From CBDFNN01 sp965250215 (GTDB lineage Bacteria; Bacteroidota; Rhodothermia; Rhodothermales; DATKEJ01), in contig CBDFNN010000004.1 in NCBI GenBank assembly GCA_965250215.1, positions 2,790,001 through 2,854,000 on the forward strand: a stretch of 64,000 nucleotides of DNA, given 5' to 3'. Below, one piece after another: positions 28,680 to 35,809 of the stretch. The notes under the pieces are model-generated. The model was given only the letters and a program-made list of their open reading frames with translations, did not search any database and was not told where the DNA came from. The translations under genes were made by a program, and so were the position numbers. Position 1 is the first letter of the stretch. Each line of letters opens with the position of its first letter.

Positions 28680-29891
28680 CTATACAATTTTCGCAAAACG
28701 TCTTTTCCCGACTTTCATAACGAATGGTTTCAAATCTGTCAAGTCCAATTCCGCTCTTGGATCTGTGATCTTCTCTCCATCAATTGAGACGGCATTCTGC
28801 TGAACCATCCTTCTAGCCTCTCCATTTGACGCCGACAGACCAGATTGAACCATTAGGCTTAGGAGTCCAATTTTCCCGTCTTCCCCTACTATCGAATGCT
28901 CTTCAATATCATCGGGAATACCTCCTTTGATGATAGTATTTTCAAAGTGCGCTCGTGCTGCGGTCGCTGCCTCTTCTCCATGGTACATGCCAACGATTCG
29001 TAGCGCTAGGTCGTGTTTGGCATTTCTTGGATCTTCTTCAGCGTAGGTTTTCATTGCAGGCAACTCCTCTGTTGGAAGGTCTGTTGCCAATTCAAAGTAT
29101 CGATAGATCAGCTCATCTGGTATCGAAACCGTTTTCCCATACATACTCTCGGCCGTCTCCGAGATACCGATGTAGTTATCCAGAGACTTTGACATCTTTT
29201 GAACTCCATCTGTACCCTCAAGAATGGGAACCGTTAGGCAGATTTGCTGACTTAGACCGTGTGCATTCTGAATGTCACGACCAACGAGCAGGTTGAATTT
29301 CTGATCTGTTCCACCCAATTCAATGTCAGACCGAACTGCAACTGAATCGTAGGCTTGGGCGAGAGGATACATGAATTCGTGAACGGAAATCGGCGTGTTC
29401 GATTTATATCTCTTTTCAAAATCGTCCCTTTCCAGCATTCTTGCGACTGTATAGTTCGATGCCAACTTTATGACATCCGAAAATGACATTTCACCTAACC
29501 AATCTGAGTTGTAGAGGATCTCAAGTCGATCCTTATCAAGAATCTTACTGGCCTGATCGAAATAGGTCTGGCCATATTCGCGAGTTTGCTCGACTGTCAA
29601 GGCTGGTCGAGTTTTGGACTTCCCACTGGGATCCCCGATCATTGCGGTGAAATCACCAATGATGAGAATGGCTATGTGTCCTAAATCTTGGAACTGACGA
29701 AGCTTCCGAAGCACGACTGCATGACCAATGTGCAAATCTGGCCGGGATGGATCACAGCCCAGTTTGACCCTCAAGGGCTCGCCAGTCTTATAGGACTTCT
29801 CAAGTTTTTCGACCAGCTCTTTCTCCGGCACGATCTCCGACACGCCACGTTTGATTTGAGCTAATTGCTCTGCTACTGGCAGAAAGGTCAT
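28680..29891 (-). CDS. tyrS: Tyrosine--tRNA ligase
   Basis: 403 aa class I aminoacyl-tRNA synthetase. HIGH at residues 54-57 (PDLHIGHAVVL), KMSKS at 232-236, and the tyrosine pocket region ELGGTDQKFNLLVGR at 191-205. A C-terminal S4-like RNA-binding domain (~340-403, ARRMVQQNAVSIDGEKI) completes it. Length and the GCDPSRPDLHIGH sequence fit the TyrZ-like subgroup. It charges tRNA-Tyr in the cytoplasm. A heptad tract lies just 1 nt upstream of the start codon. Confidence 0.97.
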   Translation of the reverse strand: MTFLPVAEQLAQIKRGVSEIVPEKELVEKLEKSYKTGEPLRVKLGCDPSRPDLHIGHAVVLRKLRQFQDLGHIAILIIGDFTAMIGDPSGKSKTRPALTVEQTREYGQTYFDQASKILDKDRLEILYNSDWLGEMSFSDVIKLASNYTVARMLERDDFEKRYKSNTPISVHEFMYPLAQAYDSVAVRSDIELGGTDQKFNLLVGRDIQNAHGLSQQICLTVPILEGTDGVQKMSKSLDNYIGISETAESMYGKTVSIPDELIYRYFELATDLPTEELPAMKTYAEEDPRNAKHDLALRIVGMYHGEEAATAARAHFENTIIKGGIPDDIEEHSIVGEDGKIGLLSLMVQSGLSASNGEARRMVQQNAVSIDGEKITDPRAELDLTDLKPFVMKVGKRRFAKIV

Positions 29892-29892
29892 T

Positions 29893-29920
29893 GGTTTGTT
29901 GTTCTTAGTTTGTAGTTCTT
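29893..29920. repeat. Heptad tract upstream of tyrS, 4 units
   Basis: Four 7-bp units alternating TTTGT and TTCTT cores (GGTTTGT, TGTTCTT, AGTTTGT, AGTTCTT). They abut the tyrS start codon and would be the last 28 nt of its 5' leader. Confidence 0.7.
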
Positions 29921-29996
29921 TTATTTCAATTCGTCGGCAAGGCCCAAAAAGAAGAATCTTCTCCTGACACTAGATACCCGACCCCTGATATCTGTT

Positions 29997-30026
29997 ACTC
30001 CTCACTCCTCACTCCTCACTCCTCAC
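29997..30026. repeat. Perfect heptad tandem repeat (ACTCCTC), 4.3 units
   Basis: Four identical copies of ACTCCTC plus two extra bases, directly beside the hairpin at the smpB 3' end. This is the only undegenerated tract in the window, so it may be the youngest. Confidence 0.95.
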
Positions 30027-30055
30027 GGAATAATATGACATCGTCATATTATTCC
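30027..30055. terminator. Perfect 13-bp inverted repeat at the smpB 3' end
   Basis: GGAATAATATGAC (30027-30039) and its exact complement (30043-30055) enclose a 3-nt loop. The smpB stop codon (30049-30051) lies inside the right arm. The stem is AT-rich and not followed by a T-run on the minus strand, so termination is possible but unproven; it could also protect the 3' end. Confidence 0.55.
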
Positions 30056-30513
30056 TCCCCGCTCTTCCCTCCTGCTCGATCCATCCTCCTTTTGCTTTCT
30101 TTCTCTTTGATCGAGTGTCTTTTATCAAAGTTCTTCTTTCCCTTACCAATCCCGATCTCCACCTTGGCCTTCCCCTTCTTAAAATACATCTTCATCACTA
30201 CCAAGGTCGCCCCTTGCTGCTCGAGGGCTTTCTTCATTTTAGCGATCTCACTACCGTGAAGGAGTAGTTTTCTCTTTCGCTCAGGTTCGTGATTAAAATG
30301 CGCTGCAAACTTGTAGGGGTTGATGTGGCAATTCATCAAGAAGGCCTCGCCAAGGCTGATCGTGCAATAGGCATCTTGCAGGGAGACTTTTCCATCACGC
30401 AAAGACTTGACTTCTGAACCCAAGAGGACCATCCCCGCTTCGAAGCGATCGCTGATGGCATAGTCGTAGGTCGCCCGTCGGTTTTTTGCTATGATCTTTA
30501 TCTCGTCGCTCAC
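30049..30513 (-). CDS. smpB: SsrA-binding protein SmpB
   Basis: 154 aa. Family blocks are clear: KNRRATYDYAISDRFEAGMVLLGSEVKSLRDGKVSL at the start, the centre AFLMNCHINPYKFA and HEPERKRKLLLH, and a basic C-terminal tail used to enter the decoding centre (RMDRAGGKS). It binds tmRNA and rescues stalled ribosomes. Its start overlaps the mqnA stop by 4 bp (ATGA), so the two are co-translated. ssrA itself is not found in the window. Confidence 0.97.
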   Translation of the reverse strand: MSDEIKIIAKNRRATYDYAISDRFEAGMVLLGSEVKSLRDGKVSLQDAYCTISLGEAFLMNCHINPYKFAAHFNHEPERKRKLLLHGSEIAKMKKALEQQGATLVVMKMYFKKGKAKVEIGIGKGKKNFDKRHSIKEKESKRRMDRAGGKSGEE

Positions 30514-31292
30514 TTTTCTGTCTCTTCCTTTTTCAAGAATGGATACAATGGTAGGTCATCAGTTATTCCGTGTGCGAAAAAATAGCTGAGGGTCGCGTCC
30601 AAACCAGCTTGCACCTCCATATCAATTCTAGTTCGGATACTTGTTCTAAAGAATTCCTTTTCCTGCCCCGTCTCAACAGCCTTATCCGCCCAATCATTGC
30701 GAATCTGCTCGGCGTTGACTTTTGAGAGCGCTAAGATTAGTGGTTGTAGATCTGCCAATTGAAAAGAGCCGACTCTTATAGCAAGGAGTCCCCATATGGC
30801 CGGGTAGGCTGAACATTCAAACCACTCCCGCCCTAGATCCATGGATCTTTCGGAATAAACTTCCGGCTTATTAACTATCAAACGAGGTGCATCAAAATCA
30901 AGGTCCTTCTCAAACTGGACTGCTTCGAATTCAGGTGTCAATCCATAGGCCTCATGTGATACAATCTTTTGCATCAACACTTCCTGGGCATAGAGTGGAT
31001 CGAACTGAATCTTAGACAAGGAACTGAGATCATCCACCCCTTCCAGTGTCGCATACGGATACGATTCCGAACTTGCCAGACAGACCTCGGGAAGTAGCTC
31101 CAGATCGTCAATGTTTTGAAGTACTGAGAGTACCGGCAGCAAAGCAATGTCGACTACATCGGATTCTAACCATTTCAAACAAGTCCTATGATCAGCGACG
31201 GCAATTGAAATAGGAACACCTGCCACTGCATCGTCAATCTGCGAAAACAGATAGCGACCCGGGGATGTATTCCATGTTGCGATTCGAATCAC
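30510..31292 (-). CDS. mqnA: Chorismate dehydratase-like protein (futalosine menaquinone pathway)
   Basis: 260 aa, periplasmic-binding-protein fold but without a signal peptide. The N-terminus RIATWNTSPGRYLF corresponds to the MqnA start, and DVVDIALLPVLSVL to the conserved DvalvPv block. DLGREWFECSAYPAIWGLLAIR matches the MqnA DLGxEW...lPfvfalWa motif. MqnA converts chorismate to 3-enolpyruvyl-benzoate. The sequence is divergent in the middle (no SRTS motif), so it may be MqnA or a close paralogue. It overlaps smpB by 4 bp. Other mqn genes are not in the window. Confidence 0.7.
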   Translation of the reverse strand: MIRIATWNTSPGRYLFSQIDDAVAGVPISIAVADHRTCLKWLESDVVDIALLPVLSVLQNIDDLELLPEVCLASSESYPYATLEGVDDLSSLSKIQFDPLYAQEVLMQKIVSHEAYGLTPEFEAVQFEKDLDFDAPRLIVNKPEVYSERSMDLGREWFECSAYPAIWGLLAIRVGSFQLADLQPLILALSKVNAEQIRNDWADKAVETGQEKEFFRTSIRTRIDMEVQAGLDATLSYFFAHGITDDLPLYPFLKKEETEK

Positions 31293-31302
31293 GGGGAAAC
31301 AG

Positions 31303-31330
31303 TGATGAGTTGTGCGTCTTGCGTAATGAG
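31303..31330. repeat. Heptad tract upstream of mqnA, 4 units
   Basis: Four 7-bp units (TGATGAG, TTGTGCG, TCTTGCG, TAATGAG). The internal 12-mer TGCGTCTTGCGT is the exact reverse complement of ACGCAAGACGCA in the tract at 31425-31466, so the two tracts face each other as an inverted pair. Confidence 0.75.
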
Positions 31331-31424
31331 TTCTTTCTGCATTTTACGTAAAACTATGACAGTATGATTGGCATGTTATTGAGTTTTCTGAGGTGGTACA
31401 AAGTCTGGATGATGAAAAAATACG

Positions 31425-31466
31425 GCATCACACATCACGCAAGACGCATCACACACTACCCATAAC
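31425..31466. repeat. Heptad tract, 6 units (GCATCAC-like)
   Basis: Forty-two bases in 7-bp phase, units close to GCATCAC/ACATCAC/GCAAGAC. It lies between mqnA and rplS, directly before the rplS terminator. Confidence 0.8.
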
Positions 31467-31469
31467 ACT

Positions 31470-31503
31470 CGAAAAGCCCCCGAGCACAACTCGACGGCTT
31501 TCG
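31470..31503 (-). terminator. Rho-independent terminator downstream of rplS
   Basis: On the minus strand the stem CGAAAGCC...GGCTTTTCG encloses an inner CGAG/CTCG stem and a TTGTG loop, ending in GGCTTTT. This marks the end of the ribosomal-protein/SRP operon. Confidence 0.75.
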
Positions 31504-31530
31504 AATAGAAATTGGCTATCTCCACAAGCG

Positions 31531-31558
31531 CCTAGTATCTAGTACCAAGCACCCAGCC
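31531..31558. repeat. Heptad tract at the rplS stop, 4 units
   Basis: Units CCTAGTA, TCTAGTA, CCAAGCA, CCCAGCC run up to the rplS stop codon (31558-31560), with the last base shared. Confidence 0.65.
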
Positions 31559-31914
31559 TATGCTTCTCTTCGCTTCTCCTTAATCCGCGCTGCCTTACCT
31601 GTAAGGTCTCGCAAATAATAAAGCTTAGCTCGACGAACGCGACCTTGTCGCACGACCTCAATCTTAGCAAGCTTTGGAGAATAGAGAGGGAAAATCCGCT
31701 CAACGCCAAAACCGCCAGAAATCTTTCGAACCATGAAAGTCTTCTTGGCACCGGCACCTCTCAGGGAGATTACAACGCCTTGGTACTGCTGGATACGTTC
31801 TTTCTCGCCTTCGATAATACGTACGTGTACGTTTACCGTGTCTCCTGGACCGAAGTCAGGAATGTCGTCGCGATACTGCGTTCCTTCTATGAGCTGAACT
31901 ATTTCGTCAGACAT
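31558..31914 (-). CDS. rplS: 50S ribosomal protein L19
   Basis: 118 aa, normal for bL19. The family blocks FGPGDTVNVHVRIIEGEKERIQQYQGVVI, VRKISGGFGVERIFPLYSPKLAKIEVVRQGRVRRAKLYYLRDL and the end GKAARIKEKRR are intact. It sits at the 30S-50S interface of the ribosome. It is the last gene of the minus-strand run ffh-rpsP-rimM-trmD-rplS and is followed by a terminator. Confidence 0.98.
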   Translation of the reverse strand: MSDEIVQLIEGTQYRDDIPDFGPGDTVNVHVRIIEGEKERIQQYQGVVISLRGAGAKKTFMVRKISGGFGVERIFPLYSPKLAKIEVVRQGRVRRAKLYYLRDLTGKAARIKEKRREA

Positions 31915-31988
31915 TGTCTTATGTATTTATTAGTTATCTAAATTTCTACTCCGCTAGCTCGGTTTTGTGTCGCTCGATCCATTCAGAG

Positions 31989-32021
31989 AATCAATCCAAC
32001 GTGGATAACAATCAATCCAAC
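31989..32021. repeat. 12-bp direct repeat overlapping the trmD stop
   Basis: AATCAATCCAAC occurs at 31989-32000 and 32010-32021 with a 9-bp spacer. The right copy covers the last trmD codons and stop, so the left copy looks like a small duplication of the gene end. Confidence 0.8.
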
Positions 32022-32692
32022 AAATCCGGTCTACGGTTTTTCGTTTTAATAAACCTTTGGTCTTCCCTCCACTCGTCGATCTTTTTCTTGTGCCCGGAGG
32101 TCAAAACCTTTGGTACTTTCATTCCTCTGAATTCTGCTGGTCTGGTATAAACCGGGGCGTCCAGTAAGCCATCTTGGAAAGAATCTGATAGTGCGGATGT
32201 TGCGTTTCCAAGTACTCCTGGAATCAATCGAGCTATTGCATCGATGATAACAAGCGCCGGTAGCTCTCCACCACTAAGAACATAATCTCCAATCGATATC
32301 TCTCTAGTTACAAGAGTATCTCTGACTCGTTGATCGACTCCTTTGTAGTGGCCTGCAAGAATGACGAGTCTCTTTTTCAGAGACAATTCGTTCGCAAGCG
32401 ACTGATCAAAGACTTCTCCATCTGGAGAAACATAGATCAACTCATCTATTGGTAATTCGTCTTGGGCGTCAAGCTTTTCAACACAGTCAAAAATGGGTTC
32501 TGGCTTTAAAACCATGCCCCCTCCGCCTCCAAATGGATAGTCATCCACCTTGAGGTGTTTGTCCTGCGAGAAATCTCGGAGATCGAAGACTTCTACATGT
32601 AAAAGTCCCTTATCTCGAGCCCGATGGATAATACTGTGGTCAAGAGGTCCCCTGACTATCGATGGCAAAGCCGCTATAACATCTATTCTCAT
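32012..32692 (-). CDS. trmD: tRNA (guanine-N1)-methyltransferase TrmD
   Basis: 226 aa. It carries the SPOUT knot signature: LAGHYKGVDQRV (residues ~115-126) and ISIGDYVLSGGELPALVIIDAIARLIPGVLG (~133-163) with the deep trefoil knot. DYPFGGGGGMVLKPEPIF near residue 52 is the AdoMet-loop region. It methylates G37 of tRNAs reading CNN codons. The order rimM-trmD-rplS is conserved in many bacteria. Confidence 0.98.
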   Translation of the reverse strand: MRIDVIAALPSIVRGPLDHSIIHRARDKGLLHVEVFDLRDFSQDKHLKVDDYPFGGGGGMVLKPEPIFDCVEKLDAQDELPIDELIYVSPDGEVFDQSLANELSLKKRLVILAGHYKGVDQRVRDTLVTREISIGDYVLSGGELPALVIIDAIARLIPGVLGNATSALSDSFQDGLLDAPVYTRPAEFRGMKVPKVLTSGHKKKIDEWREDQRFIKTKNRRPDLLD

Positions 32693-32721
32693 AGCTATCT
32701 ATTTTAGCCCTGCGCCGATGA

Positions 32722-33255
32722 TCAGATAAGTCCGTCTATGGGATCAATGACTATTCGTCCTTCCTTTTCGTCGACTTCTTTTATAAAGACATCGATGTAA
32801 GGAATCTGCACCTTCTCACCGCCAATCAACTTGACGATCAAAAGTACTTGAGTCCCAATGTCGCGAACATCTACAACCTCACCAACACTATTGTCCGTGG
32901 TATCGAATACGCTACAACCAATCAAATCGTGAAAGAACAATTCATCTTCCTCCAATGGTAAATCGGATTCCAATGCATACACTACGGATCCCTTAATTCC
33001 CATCGCATCGTCGCGAGAAGAAATTGAGCTCAGCTTTACGACCATCGCCATTCCTATTTTTCGAATGTGCTGTCGAGCAGACTCAAGCTTAAAAGGTCTG
33101 ACCCGATTTGCATCGGGTCCGATCCAAACAGTATGTAAAAGAGCAAAACGACCGGGGTCGTCGGTGGAAGGAATCACGGCAACTTCTCCGAAGAGACCAT
33201 GACTTTTTCCGACCCGACCAATCATGATCAATTTATCTGATTCTGGAGCAGACAT
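32722..33255 (-). CDS. rimM: Ribosome maturation factor RimM
   Basis: 177 aa. The N-terminal barrel begins MIGRVGKSHGLFGEVAVIPSTDD, and the PRC-barrel half contains DELFFHDLIGCSVFDTTDNSVGEVVDV and ends QIPYIDVFIKEVDEKEGRIVIDPIDGLI. It assists maturation of the 30S head around uS19. It lies between rpsP and trmD, as usual. A heptad tract fills most of the gap to rpsP. Confidence 0.96.
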   Translation of the reverse strand: MSAPESDKLIMIGRVGKSHGLFGEVAVIPSTDDPGRFALLHTVWIGPDANRVRPFKLESARQHIRKIGMAMVVKLSSISSRDDAMGIKGSVVYALESDLPLEEDELFFHDLIGCSVFDTTDNSVGEVVDVRDIGTQVLLIVKLIGGEKVQIPYIDVFIKEVDEKEGRIVIDPIDGLI

Positions 33256-33257
33256 GT

Positions 33258-33285
33258 GATCAGGAGTCAGGTATTAGGTTCAGGT
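33258..33285. repeat. Heptad tract between rpsP and rimM (TCAGG core), ~4 units
   Basis: GATCAGG, AGTCAGG, TATTAGG and a shifted fourth unit lie 3 bp upstream of the rimM start inside the operon, so they are transcribed. Confidence 0.6.
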
Positions 33286-33291
33286 TTCTGC

Positions 33292-34050
33292 TTAAGCGTC
33301 TTCCTTTGACTCTTCCGCGCCTTCTTCCGGCTTGGCTTCCTCCGCGGCAGCTTCTTCAGCAGCAGGCTCAGCTTCGGCTTCAGCAACAGTCTCCTCAACA
33401 GGAGCTTCTTCCGCTGGAGTCTCAACTTCGGCAGCAGGCTCTTCAGCGGCTACTTCGTCAGCAGGAGCTTCAGCTTCCACGGCTACGTCTGTAACGTCTT
33501 CGTTAGCTTCGACTTGATCCGCAGCAGCAACTTCCGCTGATGCAGCTCGATCGGCTTCATGAGCAGCTTCAGTCTCCGCCTTTGCGGCCTCTGCGGCAGC
33601 TTTAGAAGCGTCAGCAGCTTCCTGATCTCGAACAGCTTGATCAGCAGCCCAAACAGCAGCAGCTTTTCGCTCTGCTTCCAATGCCTTGGCTTTCTTTTCG
33701 GCTTTTGTCTCGATCTTAGATCCTTTCTCGGCCTTTTCTTCCTTCCAGGCCTCGACTAGACTAGCAATTTCTTCTTCGGATTTCCCACCTTTAGCTAGGT
33801 GGCGTGCCAACAGAACTCCCTCTTGGCTGAGGATATTCTTGACTGTATCGGAAGGCTGTGCGCCTTGATCCAACCAGTAGTTGACTCGGTCTTCCTTTAG
33901 TAAAACGGACTGGGGTTCGATAACTGGATTGTATCGACCTAAGTCCTCGATAAAGCGCCCGTCACGTGGGCTTCTGGCATCGGCTGCCACAATAGCGTAG
34001 ATAGGCCTCTTCTTTCGGCCCATTCTGCGCAATCTGATTCTTACTGCCAC
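33292..34050 (-). CDS. rpsP: 30S ribosomal protein S16 with very long Ala/Glu-rich C-terminal extension
   Basis: 252 aa against ~80-90 in most bacteria. Residues 1-~80 are canonical bS16 (VRIRLRRMGRKKRPIYAIVAADARSPRDGRFIEDLGRYNP, then LDQGAQPSDTVKNILSQEGV). The rest is a charged helix (~85-130) followed by low-complexity Ala/Glu/Val/Pro repeats up to the end. Extended S16 proteins are common in Bacteroidota, but this one is at the long end. The extension may be disordered and exposed on the ribosome surface. It is followed by rimM after 36 bp and preceded by ffh by 32 bp. Confidence 0.96.
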   Translation of the reverse strand: MAVRIRLRRMGRKKRPIYAIVAADARSPRDGRFIEDLGRYNPVIEPQSVLLKEDRVNYWLDQGAQPSDTVKNILSQEGVLLARHLAKGGKSEEEIASLVEAWKEEKAEKGSKIETKAEKKAKALEAERKAAAVWAADQAVRDQEAADASKAAAEAAKAETEAAHEADRAASAEVAAADQVEANEDVTDVAVEAEAPADEVAAEEPAAEVETPAEEAPVEETVAEAEAEPAAEEAAAEEAKPEEGAEESKEDA

Positions 34051-34082
34051 TTAATTAGTGTTAGTTGTTGTTAAAGTGACGA

Positions 34083-35438
34083 CTATCGTCGTCGTGAACC
34101 GACCAAATTCTTAAGGTCGGCTGTTTTGCCTTTTCCGGCAAATTTCATCATCGTCCGCATCATCTTCTTCATCTCCTTAAACTGCTTTAGCAGCTGATTC
34201 ACATCAGATACTTCCATCCCAGCACCTCTCGCGATCCTCAATCGGCGGCTTCCATTGATCAAATCGGGTTTGGCCCGCTCTAAAGGAGTCATGGATTGGA
34301 TGAGCGCCTCGATGTGGACAAAGGCATCGTCTTCTACGTCGACATCCTTAATCATCTTTCCTGCACCAGGAATCATCCCGACAAGATCTTTCAGGGATCC
34401 CATCTTTTTGATTCGCTGAAGCTGGTCATAAAAATCTGTTAGATCAAAGTTTTGACTTTTGATCTTCTTTGATAGCTTCTCAGCTTGATCCTCATCGAAT
34501 TGCTCTTGCGCCTTCTCAACAAAAGAGACAACGTCTCCCATGCCAAGAATTCGCTGCGCCATTCTTTCAGGATAAAACTCTGTGAGAGCGTCAAGTTTTT
34601 CGCCGGTCGATGCAAACTTAATCGGCTTATTAACGACATATCGAATAGAGAGAGCGGCGCCGCCACGTGTATCTCCATCCAGCTTTGTAAGCACTACGCC
34701 ATCAAAGTCGAGTTGATCGTTGAACTCCTTTGCGGTATTGACGGCATCTTGCCCTGTCATCGAGTCAACTACAAAAAGAGTTTCTGTAGGATTAGAGACT
34801 TCCTTGATGCGGGACACCTCTTTCATCATCTCCTCGTCGACATGAAGTCGACCAGCAGTATCAATGATGAGCGTGTCTTTTGCTGTCTTCCTTGCCTCTT
34901 GAACCGCAAGCTCCGCCACACGAACGGCGTCTTTGACTACTTCGCCATCTTTCTCGATTGAGAAAACAGGAACGTTTATCTGATCAGCCAGAGATTTTAG
35001 CTGATCAACAGCAGCAGGACGGTAGACGTCGGCAGCTGCCAAGAGTGGAGATCTTCCTTTGTCCTTGAGATGCTTAGCAAGCTTTGCTACAAAGGTCGTT
35101 TTACCTGATCCTTGAAGACCTGCAACCAAAATAACAGTCGGTGGAGACTTCGCTTTCTTAAGCTCAACCTTTGCTGTCCCAAGAAGATCGACAAGCTCAT
35201 CAAAAACCACTTTAACAAGTTGCTGCCCCGGCTGAAGGGAATTAATAACCTTGTCACCGAGAGCCCTGACTTTAACTCGCTCCGTGAAATCCTTGGCTAC
35301 TTGATAGTTGACATCGGCATCCAATAATGCACGACGAATCTCCCGCATGGTATGCGCGATATTCAACTCATTGATCGATCCTTGTCCTTTTACGGACTTC
35401 AGGGCCGAGTCTAATTTTTCACTTAAGGTTTCAAACAC
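34083..35438 (-). CDS. ffh: Signal recognition particle protein Ffh
   Basis: 451 aa. NG domain: helical N region, then the GTPase with P-loop AGLQGSGKTTF (G107-T114), DTAGRLHVDEEMM, and TKLDGDTRGGAALSI. The methionine-rich M domain (~310-451) ends in KMMRTMMKFAGKGK. It delivers nascent membrane proteins to FtsY. It heads the operon with rpsP, rimM, trmD and rplS. No SRP RNA gene was seen in the upstream gap. Confidence 0.98.
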   Translation of the reverse strand: MFETLSEKLDSALKSVKGQGSINELNIAHTMREIRRALLDADVNYQVAKDFTERVKVRALGDKVINSLQPGQQLVKVVFDELVDLLGTAKVELKKAKSPPTVILVAGLQGSGKTTFVAKLAKHLKDKGRSPLLAAADVYRPAAVDQLKSLADQINVPVFSIEKDGEVVKDAVRVAELAVQEARKTAKDTLIIDTAGRLHVDEEMMKEVSRIKEVSNPTETLFVVDSMTGQDAVNTAKEFNDQLDFDGVVLTKLDGDTRGGAALSIRYVVNKPIKFASTGEKLDALTEFYPERMAQRILGMGDVVSFVEKAQEQFDEDQAEKLSKKIKSQNFDLTDFYDQLQRIKKMGSLKDLVGMIPGAGKMIKDVDVEDDAFVHIEALIQSMTPLERAKPDLINGSRRLRIARGAGMEVSDVNQLLKQFKEMKKMMRTMMKFAGKGKTADLKNLVGSRRR

Positions 35439-35714
35439 AGTAATTAGCCGATTTCAATTTTGGCATAGAAGGGTTAAGGTACGAGTTTTCCCCAGCTATT
35501 TCAATGATTTTTGCTAATTGAACTATGAATCGTTAGAGGAGGCGGCAGAGGTGAACATTTAATTTCCGCTGATGAATTACTAAATGTTCGCTTTCTTCTC
35601 CCTGTATGGATGGCTCGGTGACGTCCTTTGATTTCAGCCTCCAATGACTCGTTTCAAATGGACTTATCTCGCAAGTCCAGTAACTAAAAACTTCACTTCA
35701 ATCGGAGCAGATCG
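35439..35714. other. Intergenic region upstream of ffh
   Basis: 276 bp of host-like composition before the left direct repeat. It should contain the ffh operon promoter. A stretch at ~35554-35605 has a weak imperfect palindrome (AACATTTAATTTCC and a later AAATGTT). No gene, SRP RNA or tRNA was recognised. Confidence 0.45.
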
Positions 35715-35808
35715 ATGGTTTCGACAGTATGTCTGAGATGAAGATTACATTCGATCCACCGACAAGCAAGGCCACATTTATCGCTTCATCAATTCCTCCG
35801 CTGAGTAG
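35715..35808. repeat. Left direct repeat of the island
   Basis: Matches 45396-45492. It shares a 27-bp identical core starting CGATCCACCGACAAGC (35752 on) and an 18-bp identical end AATTCCTCCGCTGAGTAG (35791-35808). On the + strand both copies keep one open frame, RSTDKQGHI...NSSAE, ending at the same TAG, which hints at a duplicated gene end. It stops 1 nt before the DNase II-like stop codon. Confidence 0.85.
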
Positions 35809-35809
35809 A

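Noticed and set aside
31297..31470. Possible CRISPR array because of repeated units
   Set aside because: Units are 7 bp without spacers; no cas genes lie in the window.
33306..33517. Ala/Ser- and Leu/Gln-rich open frames opposite rpsP
   Set aside because: They are shadows of the low-complexity tail of S16.
35704..35727. Resemblance to the 5' end of tmRNA (GGAGC...GGTTTCGACAG)
   Set aside because: The 5' motif fits loosely, but no tag-peptide reading frame (ending ALAA) and no matching tRNA-like 3' end were found before the next gene, and the stretch belongs to the island's direct repeat.
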